Source of the DNA: Mytilus edulis
Lineage: Eukaryota > Mollusca > Bivalvia > Mytilida > Mytilidae
NCBI RefSeq assembly: GCF_963676685.1
Contig: NC_092349.1
Location: 35,074,293 to 35,138,292 of the forward strand
Length of the DNA: 64,000 nt
Direction of reading: 5' to 3'
A model generated the notes under the pieces. It was not told the origin of the DNA and searched no databases. It saw nothing but the letters and a program-made list of their open reading frames with translations. How positions within the stretch are numbered: position 1 is the stretch's first letter; the number at the start of each line of letters is the position of its first letter. The position numbers and the translations under genes were made by a program. Shown one piece after another: positions 34,501 through 44,211 of this stretch.

Positions 34501-37500
34501 TATAAACATATCTTGAATGGTAAAATAAAACTACCGGTATTAAGATTCAAGATTCAATAGTTTATTAAAGTCTCAAAAGTAATCAAAAGCAAGACAAGCA
34601 TGAAATTATTATTGCCCATCCGTACGATAATTATGAGGATATAAAATGAACACTTTATTATAGCATATCAATACCAGAAATTTGAATTTCATCCATCAAA
34701 AATATTTTTTTTATGAGAATTAAAAGACCAAAAGTTGCACAGTTAAGAATTTAAAGATTAAATGGGTATAATCATGCCTGCAGTTATAGTTCATATATTG
34801 TGTTTGCCCTGTGACTTCTATTATAGTATTCTCAGATTTGGCAGTACATGTACAATGTATTCTATATATTCCCCATTTCATATTATCAGTAAACAAACCT
34901 ACATGGGGATCTTTCAAAATTATGTCTTGATTTTGACAAATGTTGTTTTATTTCGTTGGAAACTTAAATTCGTTGATAAGGTCATCCATGAAAGCCACGA
35001 AAATTGGTTCCCCTCGAATAAAAGTACTTTCACAGTAACTGAAAATTTTAAAGTTAACGTTAAAAATATGCTTTCAGTTTATGTTTAAACATTCTGGCAA
35101 CACCTGTACATGGTGTAATTATCTCCCCTTTGATAGGATATTCCAGGGACTAGTGTTGTATCATGACTTTATAAGGGTAACTGCTAACAAGGTCTAGAAC
35201 CTATTGAACTAAGGGTTCTTAAACTTCAAATAAGTCATTTGCTCTAAAATTTTGGTGTCTTTACTCCTATCTTTAGTCTCAAAACAGAAAGTGAATGTAA
35301 TACTAGAAATAGGATTAACTAAACTGCTTGGCATAGTTAACAAATCATGTATTATGTACCTCAGGCATCAGACCAGTCATGGCCAGCCATTTTAAACTGG
35401 GATCTGCCTTGTAACTTATTATTTCTGTAAATTCTAATCGATGATGTCTTAAAAATACTTTTTCAGGCGCACAATCTGAAAATAAAATTAAAATTTAATC
35501 AATATACACTAAACAAGATCAATTTTATGCAATACTAGGAACTGTTAGCAAATGCTTAATTATGATAGCAATAGAAGTGGCAAACTCATATTCATGTGCT
35601 TGATAAAATTAAAGTTTCCTTGGTTATCCTTTATATCTTTAAAGCAGAACTTTAAAAAATTGATTGGCCCTTCACAAATATCACAGGTTTTAATTAAATT
35701 TATGATTAGACCTTAGTAACCTGTTGTTTCTGATTTTTATTTTGTTTTGGTGTGTTACTATATTGTTCAAGTCACCACAGTAGTTGAAACCTTTTTGAGT
35801 CAAACCAAAGACTTTAAAATTGTCATTTGATGCTTCAACCATAAAGTCGGGTGTTAGTTGTTGGTGTGCTTTCTTGTGTTGTCCATAATTTTTGATAATT
35901 TTTGTTATGTAAAATACATTATAACATACCTTCCCATATTGGCCAATGATATACCAGGGTTTCTGTAACCATAGCAATGACCTCTGTGTTCAGCCATGTC
36001 CAGTATACAACAGGATCATGCAGTTTTGTTTTACTTATTAACTGTTTGGTATTAAAATTGAATACTTCAAATCGTATCCCCGCTGCAATTAGAAAGAAAC
36101 AATTCACTTATAATCATGCTCATCGTATAATTGTGAAAACAGTACATTTAATAATTTCATGCAAGTGAAGCACTTTTCTGGATTAACCTTCATCAGGAAT
36201 GCTCAAAGAAGAATATTTGAAAGCCGAGGATGTATATGTATTAAAAAAAGTTTAAGAGCTAAAAGAATATTTACAAAATAAATGGGGAACATGGACACAG
36301 ATGATGCCCCTGCTTGCATACCATATAAAGTCATGAAAGTTATAAAGGGGCATGAATCTAGAACAATAAAAGTGACACTACCCAAATTTGTACTTGATCT
36401 GAGTTTTGTGGTAATAAGCATTGTTTATAAGTTTCAATACATTGGTTGAGGCAAACTAAAGTTACAGAACGGAAATGAAAAATTCAGCAATTTTTCCATT
36501 TGTAAAGGGGCAACGAAAGTATCAAGCATAACTCTAGAACTGTACTATGTGGTAATACGCATTGTGTATAAGTTTTGTAACATTTGATTGAGGCAAACTC
36601 AAGTAAGAGAAGCAAAAAAAAACAATTCAGCAATTTTTCCATTTGTAAAGGAGCATAACTCTAGAACGGTTAAAGTCCAACCATAAAAAATCAAACTTAG
36701 TCTGTATTTTGTGGTAATAAGCATGGTTTATTAGTTTCATATCATTTGATTGAGGCAAACTACAGTAAGAGAACGGAAACGAAAAATTCAAAGGAGCATA
36801 ACTCTAGAACACTGTAGAACTGTTTTAAGTCAAACCACTAAATTTCAAACTTGATATGTATTCTGCGGTAATAAACATTGTGTATAAGTTTCATAATATT
36901 TTGATTTCAACAGACGGACAAGGGTAAACCTTAATGCCCCCTCCGTTACGGCAGGGGCATAATAACACAGATTTTTATATATTTAATATATTTTTATATA
37001 TTTATGTATAAAATTGAGAATGGAAATGGGGAATGTGTCAAAGAGACAACAACCCGACCAAATAAAAAACAAAAAACAACAGCAGAGGGTCACCAACAGG
37101 TCATCAATGTAGCGAGAAATTCCCGCACCCGGATATAAACAATTATATACTAGTCCAGTGATAATGAACGCCATACTAATTTCCAAATTGTACACAAGAA
37201 ACTAAAATTAAAATAATACAAGACTAACAAAGGCCAGAGGCTCCTGACTTGGGACAGGCGCAAAAATGCGGCTGGGTTAAACATGTTTGTGAGATCTCAA
37301 CCCTCCCCCTATACCTCTAACCAATGTAGTAAAGTAAACGCATAACAATACGCACATTAAAATTCAGTTCAAGAGAAATCCAAGTCTGATGTCAGAAGAT
37401 GTAACCAAAGAAAATAAACAAAATGACAATAATACATAAATAACTACAGACTACTAGCAGTTAACTGACAATTTTGCCAGCTCCAGACTTCAATTAAACT

Positions 37501-40500
37501 GACTGAAAGATTATGATTTCATCATATGAACATCAGGCACAATCCTTCCCGTTAGGGGTTTAGTATCATACCATCATAACATATATGAGAAGAACATAAC
37601 CCGTGTCATGCCAACAACTGTTTTTAGAATAAATGTGTTTAGTTCCGATGCAAAGACCTTATCAGTGACTCAATATTAACGCCAAAATATGCAATCTTTA
37701 ATGACTTGACAACAGTATCGTAATTATATCCCTTCTTAATAAGTCTATTCAAAGGTTTTGTAAGTTTCTGAGGTGAATACTGACACCTTTGTGCTTTATA
37801 AAGAATATTACCATAAAAAATTGGATGTGAAATACCTGAACGTATTAGAAGTCTGCATGTTGAGCTATATTTACGAATGATGTCTTTATACCGATGATAA
37901 AATTTAGTAAATGTTTTGACTAGTTTGTGATATCGAAAACCCTGGTGTAATAATTTTTCAGTAATACATAAATTTCTCTCGTTAAAATCTAAAACATTGT
38001 TACATACACGAGCGAATCGTACAAGTTGAGATATATAAACACCGTAAGATGGTGACAAGGGAACGTCACCATCTAAAAACGGATAATTAACAATAGGAAA
38101 TGAAAAATCATCCCTTTTATCATAAATTTTAGTATTCCTATGTATACCTAATCTTATCTCAGTTTATAGTTTGGAAGTAAAAAAATGTATATCTTAAAAC
38201 TTGTATCCTGAAAAATCTATATATATCAGATTTCACCATAAAAACAATCTTTAAAACATAAAGCAGAAATACAAATCTAGGATTAAATACTTTAGGCCCA
38301 TGGACTTGTTACCTTTTAATGCTATGACAGGTTCAGTGGGGTTGATCTGTACTGAGTCAGCTGTGGTCTGTCCTACATACGATATACTACCCTCCTTAGG
38401 ATTCAATACTGTTACCTGGAAATACAATTAGTATTGTCAGTGTTTGATATATGTTGTACAGTGCACACAAAGTGATTTAGTCAGAAAACATCATTGACAG
38501 AGATTTTTCACCTTGAATGCTGGTGATTATGGGTGATTCACAATAATTTAATATCTTTCTGTAAATCCCATTGGGTTTGCAAGACACTGACATGACTGAT
38601 GTCAGGTTGAAAACTCAGTGTGTTAATGTCATCAGCAACCACTTTGTGGGTACCAGTTTTGCTCTCCAAACAACGATTAGTGCATATATAGCAAAAATTG
38701 GGCATCAGATCAAAAGTTCATATCCAGAAATCAAAATTTTGCCAAAAATCTATCTATCAATAGAAGCACATGTATTCGGTATGCTATGGGGAATTGTCAA
38801 GTCCCATTTGGTATATACTAATGGTCAAAACAATTTTACTGATTAAGAAACTGAAATGTTGAAGTCCAATTGTTTGGATTCATCATCTATTAAACCGAAT
38901 TTGACTTAATGATAACTTTAATTTAAAATCTGACACAGTAAAATTCAAAGGCTGTTACCTCATCAGTTTTTGAAAGTATTCTATTTTTAAAAGTATTGCA
39001 TGCATGAGCATACAAATTAAATGGAACCCTTGAAAGAATTCAACACATAATGTAAACCAACTTCTTTTCATGACTTTCGCGAGTAGAAAAATAACGTGAA
39101 TATAAATCGTCAGGAATAAGTACATCTTAATTAATCTAAATCATGTACATCAAGTGGATAAGAAAATAATGAATTTTAAAAGCCGCAAAATGGACTAGAA
39201 TCTGTATAATGCAAAATAATTTAATTTTGTATGTATTTAGTTACGCGTCTTCTGATTGGCTGACGTTATTTTGTTATGAGCCCATAGACATAATTTAGTC
39301 ATGTGACCGTGACGTCATCAATGTTTTTTCATGGTTTTCTACGGTTTAAAGTGGAATTTAGAATTAAATTAAAAGAAATGACTGTAATATTTTTTCTGTC
39401 TTTTCGAAATAACACGCGCGTTATTCAGAGTGCACCAAATTTTTTATGTTATTTCTTCATAGACAGAGAAAATAAGTTGGTTTACAGTATGTATGGTTTG
39501 TATTGTGATTTTTTAAGGTGACTAAATAGTTAAGCATATCAACTGTGAGAAAGAAAAAAAATATGTACAATGTAAACTTATTCATTCATAATAAACATAA
39601 TCGTAAAACCCTTAATCCAGATTAATAATTTTGATAAACAAAGTAGTACAGTAATAGTAACAAAGGAATGCTTGTAAATAATAAGACTTATCATTTTAAA
39701 GAGTATTTGCTTTTAAAATTAAAAGATAATAACATGAACAACATTTCAGGATAATGAAATATTGGATGAATTGATAGATAATCTGATTGAAATTACCCAG
39801 TAAACTTTTTATCAAGAAATTTAAAATATTTTACTAGAATTTCAATTTAAAATGTTAATATCTTTTTACACTAAAAACTAAACAAGGGAGGAATTGGTAA
39901 GCAATTTTTTTAATGCATTACAGCTATATACAAGACAAAATGGTAACAAAATTCAAGGAGAAAACAACCCACACCTTATTAATGAATGATATGATGTATC
40001 CTTAATAAAGGCAATGAGCAGGTAAACCAGATTTTACTGTATTTTATAAAATAACTGATAAAACAGATTTTACTGTAATGATATTATGAAGAAAAATTAA
40101 AATAATCACAATAGGATGTTGACAATAAACGTAGAAAAATAAACCTTCCCATGTTATTACATACAGGAAATAGTTAGTCGACCACTGCAGTGATTATAAT
40201 CAAATTATCTCAATTTTCACTTAATTTGAAAAACCACTTTTGTCCTTGATGATTTTCGAGTCTGATAAAATTGTTTTAATGCTGATGAGATAGATATTTT
40301 ATTTTCTCTTCGTTACACTAATGGGTAAATTCTATCAAATGAGTCTTATAAGGTATACATGGTATAGCGAGAATGTACTAAAGAAAAAGTGTAACAACGT
40401 TTTTTTCTAATTCATACATTACTCTTCTTATTAGTTTTTTTACATGTGAAATTGAGCTGAAATGTTAAGACGTGTATATGCGTCCGGAATGCATTGAAAT

Positions 40501-43500
40501 CAAGACCATATAAATTATTCCTTCAGGTTCATTAGATTTTTAACTGTCTTCTTCTTTTTTTTATTAAAATAATGGTGGATACTTAACCTTTTTATGAACA
40601 AAAGTACACCTAGGAAAATGACCATCATACATGTACATATCTTATACAACGAAATCGTTTATGCAGGATAACATTATGCAATTAATCAAATTATGCATTT
40701 TAAACATTATGCAATTATTAAAGTGGAGTTGACTGTACTACATAGTGACTCATTAGTAAGTATATTGAGCATATATATATATATAAAACAATCAAGACAA
40801 TAGGATGCATTATATGAAGTATATTTAAAGTGATATATAATGTAACACGATAGTCCAATTACATATTACACTTCTCACATTAATTTGATGCAATAATAAA
40901 GTGCAGATTTCTGTAGTAGTTTAGAAGGAATTTAAATATATTAGACATTGAATTTATGACACTTTTTTTTTTCTTTCATTCGTATATTTCAATGTTTTGC
41001 TTATTCATTTTTTAGTTATTATATGGATGGCCATGGGACCTGTAAAGATGATGTACAGGTCATATCCATTCAAATTGTCAACTTAAATCTATTTCATCAT
41101 TTTTTTTTATGTTATACATTTTTTATAAGTACTTCATAAAATAATATGTATCTGAATGATAAAGAAACAAGAATGTGTCCATAGTACACGGATTGATCCA
41201 CTCACACTAGTATTTTTCTATGTTCAGTGGACCATGAAAATTGGGTCAAAATTCTAATTTGGCATTAAAAGTAGAAAGATCATATCAAAAGGGAACATGT
41301 GTACTATGTTTTTAGTTGCACAAAAACTAACTTGACCAAAAACTTTAACCTGAAGCGGGACAGACGAAAGAACAAATGTACAGAACAGAAAACATAACAC
41401 CTCTCTAATTACTATTATAGGAGGGGCATAAAAAAACCCAACCCAAAACCCCAAAATACTTAACAATTATTTTGGGTGACTAACTAATAATTATACACCA
41501 TTTCGTGTGGTGTATACAAATAATGTTTAAAGTTTGAATGCAAGTTATCCCTAACAAAATATAATCTTTCAATTTTGTGAAAATTTAACTTGAATTTTTG
41601 TTTTACCATAGAAGAAGAATCCTCCTTGTTACAGTGTCTAATGGCTATCCATCGATCTGACGTCATGGTCACTCTGTTCCATGTTACTTGGTCGGGGGGT
41701 ATCCCAATGTTAGACAGCTGAAAAATATTTATTCAGTAAGAATATAAATTATAGGGCATACATTTCAGAGTAATCCTGTACATTAACTATGATTTTTTTA
41801 ACTGGGAGTTCAAGATTTGAATCCTGGAAAAATCAAAATCTGAACATTGTAAGTGTTTTCTAACAAAATCATTTTTATGTCATGTGTACATTGTATGTAG
41901 GAAAAGATAACACTTAATTTCAAAATCTGTTTAAGAAAAATGATTAAGGTTTCTCAGAAATAAAAATTCATAAAATTCTTCCCAACCACAAAATTGTATA
42001 CACATTTATGACATTATAAAAATAACAAATTTCATTTAATCTAATGAAATAGGTTTTTAACAATGTTTTAAAACAAGAGAGCTTGTGTCCCTCACATCCC
42101 TATGTGCATTATAATTCAACAAAGGATACTCTTTGACATTGTAGACGAGAATAGAATCAATTCATGACAAACATCTCTTATCTTGCAATGCTAATCAATA
42201 AATCTGCTTAATTGCTCTCTATCTTCCTTAGTTTTTTTCTCAAAATTCAAAAGAGGAAATAAAAATCCTCATTTAACATGTTTAAGCATTTAAGGGTAAT
42301 CACTCCATAATTATAAAATCAGTGAAATTTCACCTTTTCATGTGTTATTAGTCATTATTACATGTAGTAGATCTTGTCTTGCTGATTATTTTTGTAACTT
42401 ACAGTGTCAACTAATATATGATATTTCTTATTGCCCGCCACAAAACACAAAAAAAGGTTGGAAAAAGTTGTCAATCCAATAAGTTGTCGAACGATTTCCT
42501 CCATACTCCATACTATCTAACATTTTTGTAGTCATATGGTAATCGTAGATTTCATCTTGATGATCATTTTTGCTTATCTAACATGTCTTAGTTTTTATTT
42601 ATCTACATGTAAGACAAAAACACATAACTTTGACAAATGTTTGAGGGTGTTTGCAATTTTTTAACAATTAGCCTTTTCTGTGTGAATCTCATTGTTCTAT
42701 GCATTGTGCATGAAAATTGATAGAAAGCAACATAACTACTTTTATTTTTTTTCTTTCATTTTGAAATGACCATCCTTTTAAACAACTTCAATAACTTAAT
42801 TTGAAACACACTGAACATGTATGTTTATAATAGCAACTGAAAAATGCCACTTATATTACAGCAATTTTAACCAACAAAAAAAGAAACATGAACATTGTAA
42901 TCATGCTGAGTAATTCAATACAATATTTTTAGTTAAAATGATTTTTTTTCATCAAACTCCAGCTACTAACAAATTCAAAAACCCTAAGTATAAGTTCATC
43001 TTCATCAGCAATCACTAGCCTGTTAACAGTGAGGATGTGAGTTCGAACCTTACATGTGGCAGAATTTATAAACTAAATTAAACTTTTACTTGCTAGCATC
43101 ATCTTGTATTGACTCAGTGTATTGAATGAAATTTCCAAACAGATATGATAATAAATAATTCATTCATTCATTTATCATTTATCATGTTTATATATCTGAT
43201 ACAGAAACATTCTGTCCAACATAAAATGTCAGTTATAAAAAAGACCTAAACCTGTAATTCTTTAAACATTAAAGCACCCTTAACATGCAAAACATGTTTA
43301 ATGAGGGTTAATGTACAAATGATGTAGTATTGGGGATACCTTTATAACTATAAATCGGTTAACATTCTTGCAAATTATTGATTACAGTACTAGTTATTGT
43401 TTGTGCATGACGATAAAATGACACTCTCTTTAAAATTAAAAAAACAACAAATTTTGACAAATCATGTTATTTTTTTGAAGAATAAACGTAACATCAATTA

Positions 43501-43890
43501 TTTGAGACCTCTGAAGAATCACGATAAGGACATTTTGACGAATCATAGTTCAATTTTAACCATTTTAACACTTAATAGGACTGTTATCGCCTGATGGTAA
43601 TGGGCATTCTTACCCTCTTCAGACTTCAAATCAAAATATTCTTATTCTAATGACTGAACAAATGTGTGTTATAATTGTTTTAAAAATGTTAAATGATTTT
43701 GAGCATGCATGCCAGTTCACCCGCACTTGTTTCCAGTCATTGGTTAAGGCTCCCTCCTTCTATCTTCTCATGAAACAAGTGCCTGTGAAATATACAAGTG
43801 TAGTGACTGTAAACTGTACCTAAAAATAATTTATACCTGTATCAACTCATGAATAGATACTGGAGGTGTATTGTTGTTGTTGTTTGTCAT
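28525..43890 (-). CDS. Clathrin heavy chain terminal-domain-only protein (propeller without leg)
   Basis: Nine exons on the minus strand: 43890-43837, 41717-41607, 38415-38313, 36082-35930, 35475-35360, 33403-33239, 32522-32406, 29949-29776 and 28629-28525. All borders are GT-AG with matching phase; the total is 1098 nt, 365 residues. The protein follows the seven-bladed N-terminal propeller of clathrin heavy chain throughout: SNIGI and VTMTSDRWIAIRH near the N terminus, then ADSVQINPTEPVIALKAG, VYHWPIWE, LFTITKYGYLYLSDMETA and GIMGVTRGGQV. It stops at TAA 34 codons into exon 9, just after the last propeller strand, where true clathrin (about 1675 residues) continues into linker, leg and trimerisation domain. 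The tail is basic (MTIKIKKEG...RDKAKRTNQADRLEK). Divergence is too high for the main clathrin gene. A four-codon upstream ORF (ATG at 43904) ends 2 nt before the start. It could be an adaptor-binding decoy or a scaffold; function is unknown. Confidence 0.85.
28684..28882. mobile_element. MITE with TACTGTAAATACAGAAATTATT end
   Basis: Left TACTGTAAATACAGAAATTA and right (reverse complement) TACTGTGAATTCAGAAATTA; about 200 bp, TA at both borders. A solo left end lies at 30419. Confidence 0.7.
28945..29195 (+). repeat. Dispersed repeat shared with 39240-39510
   Basis: 'ATTGGCTGA', AGACATAATTTTGTCATGTG and TGGAATTTAGAATTAA occur in the same order in both copies, each in an intron of the clathrin-like gene. 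Confidence 0.65.
29335..29700 (+). repeat. GATGTGGTAT repeat, long element-sense copy
   Basis: Retains the upstream 'GTTTAACCCTGCCA' and 'CCGAGTCAGGA' blocks, then GTTTTCTCGTTTTTATTG and GTTGTCTCATTGGCAATCAT. It links the short repeat to a longer retroelement 3' region. Confidence 0.75.
29979..30146. mobile_element. hAT-like MITE 30 bp from the exon 8 acceptor
   Basis: CAGAGGCGGATTTAGGGGGG at the left, GGGCCCCCACTTATG...GGATCCGCAACTG at the right; CAG-GCGGAT ends are typical of hAT elements. A G run of 16 follows the left end. No clean 8-bp duplication seen. Confidence 0.6.
30514..32274. mobile_element. hAT-like element with 8-bp target duplication, carrying a nested element
   Basis: TAGGAATGGCAA at the left and, as reverse complement, TAGGGATGTCAA at the right. 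ATTTATAT is duplicated at 30506-30513 and 32275-32282. Subterminal GAGTACTC / GTACTCGAGTAC motifs occur on both sides. No transposase frame; about 970 bp without the nested insertion. Confidence 0.8.
30937..31715. mobile_element. Nested TIR element with GCGCGCA-rich ends and 8-bp target duplication
   Basis: CATGGATT is duplicated at 30929-30936 and 31716-31723. The arms are about 115 bp and are built from repeated TTACGTTTGCGCGCA-like units, ending inward at CAGGTAAACTCAGGTA. The 780-bp element has no coding sequence. Confidence 0.8.
32715..32860 (+). repeat. GATGTGGTAT repeat, element-sense
   Basis: 'CTGACTATGCAGT', 'GTTGTCTCATTG', then an internal 6-bp duplication before GGCAATCATCGATACCACAT. 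Confidence 0.6.
33035..33238 (-). repeat. 'GTAAAATCACAAAAATACTGA' repeat abutting a splice donor
   Basis: Second copy of the repeat at 8090-8286. On the minus strand it begins at the GT of the exon 6 donor of the clathrin-like gene (GTAAAAAGTAAAATCAC). Confidence 0.75.
33430..33735 (+). repeat. GATGTGGTAT repeat plus fragment of the 56758 family
   Basis: 33495-33635 is a good element-sense copy (CTGACTATGCGGTATGGGCT ... CATACCACATCTTCTTT). 33635-33735 has 'GTCATGGCTAAAAA' and 'GGGAGTGATCTTAGG', matching the insertion at 56758-56981. Confidence 0.6.
33729..34066 (-). mobile_element. tRNA-derived SINE, copy 2
   Basis: On the minus strand the A box is GTGGTTAGTGCA (34062-34051) and the B box a perfect GGTTCGATTCC (34025-34015), spaced as in a tRNA. 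A body of about 280 bp is shared with copy 1. It is not a functional tRNA: the arms do not close. Confidence 0.8.
34202..35037. mobile_element. TIR element with ACTGTGAAAGTACTTT ends
   Basis: Left ACTGTGAAAGTACTTTAATT pairs with right-end sequence whose complement is ACTGTGAAAGTACTTTTATT. TTTTCGTGG repeats on both arms. TA borders both ends. About 835 bp, no transposase seen. Confidence 0.65.
36302..36962. repeat. Tandem repeat of about 125 bp (four units) bounded by GCCCCTGC / GCAGGGGC
   Basis: Units carry TATAAGTTTCATA, GATTGAGGCAAACT, AACGGAAA and CATAACTCTAGAAC. The element starts ATGATGCCCCTGCTTGC and ends GGCAGGGGCATAATAACAC. Confidence 0.7.
37013..38160 (-). mobile_element. Second 5'-truncated copy of the reverse transcriptase element
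   Basis: Same element as at 9745-10905 in reverse orientation. The reading frame extends further upstream than the first copy, with TEIRLGIHRNTKIYDKRDD and [20 protein letters not shown] before YGVYISQL, so the two copies are truncated at different points. The 139-residue shared parts differ at only a few residues. It lies in an intron of the clathrin-like gene. The region coding for GVHQG-type palm motifs is absent. Confidence 0.75.
38420..39235. other. Intron stretch, nothing recognised
   Basis: No convincing coding frame; the 91-residue frame at 38571 has no recognisable motif and no splice context, so I do not call it. Confidence 0.4.
39240..39510 (+). repeat. Dispersed repeat shared with 28945-29195
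   Basis: TTCTGATTGGCTGACGTTAT, AGACATAATTTAGTCATGTG and TGGAATTTAGAATTAA in the same order as the other copy. Confidence 0.65.
39560..41160. other. Intron 2 of the clathrin-like gene, nothing recognised
   Basis: AT-rich; contains a short TA microsatellite at about 40770 and no credible coding or RNA feature. Confidence 0.5.
41165..41432 (+). repeat. 'GTGTCC...GTACACG...GGGGCATAA' dispersed repeat, copy 2
   Basis: AAGAATGTGTCCATAGTACA, then CTTTAACCTGAAGCGGGACA and AGGAGGGGCATAA; matches 26893-27184. Confidence 0.65.
42070..42480 (+). repeat. Diverged head of the 'GGCTCTCAAGAGCC' repeat
   Basis: ACAAGAGAGCTTGTGTCCCT followed by TATGTGCAT and TTCATGACAAA blocks, as at 20150. Confidence 0.5.
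43010..43175 (+). repeat. SINE remnant with a tRNA-like B box
   Basis: GAGTTCGAACC at about 43030 resembles a B box; a (CATT)n tail is at 43160-43175. No A box is intact. Confidence 0.4.
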
Positions 43891-44211
43891 TGTCAATCCA
43901 CCATTATCGAAAAAATATAAACAAGATCCTTAACGAAATATGTGTTACATGTATCTCCTACATAGTTACATCTTTATCCTCAGCAACTTTTAATCCCTGA
44001 TTCATCAACTGTCAATCATTTTCATTTGCGCACCTGCAGAGGAACTCTTTTGCGTTGAAATCACAAACGGTACAAAAAACAATAACTTCCGGTATTGCTG
44101 ACAAGCATGTAAATGCTCATATTTGGCAATTTTTGGAAAAAGTTTAGTTCTTCGACGTGTCTTGACAGTTGCAATTAAAATCTTTGATCAGTCAAATTTC
44201 TAGATTGGAGA
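43891..44211. promoter_or_regulatory. Bidirectional promoter region between the clathrin-like gene and SBDS
   Basis: 321 bp separate the two ATGs, which face outward. A CTTCCGG at 44086-44092 matches the ETS/GABPA core site common in promoters of housekeeping and ribosome-related genes. No TATA box is evident at a convincing place. I saw no repeat in it. Confidence 0.5.

Noticed and set aside
34762-35088. 108-residue frame
   Set aside because: It lies across the right arm of the TIR element at 34202-35037.
38571-38846. 91-residue frame in an intron of the clathrin-like gene
   Set aside because: No motif, no splice context and opposite strand to the gene; treated as chance.
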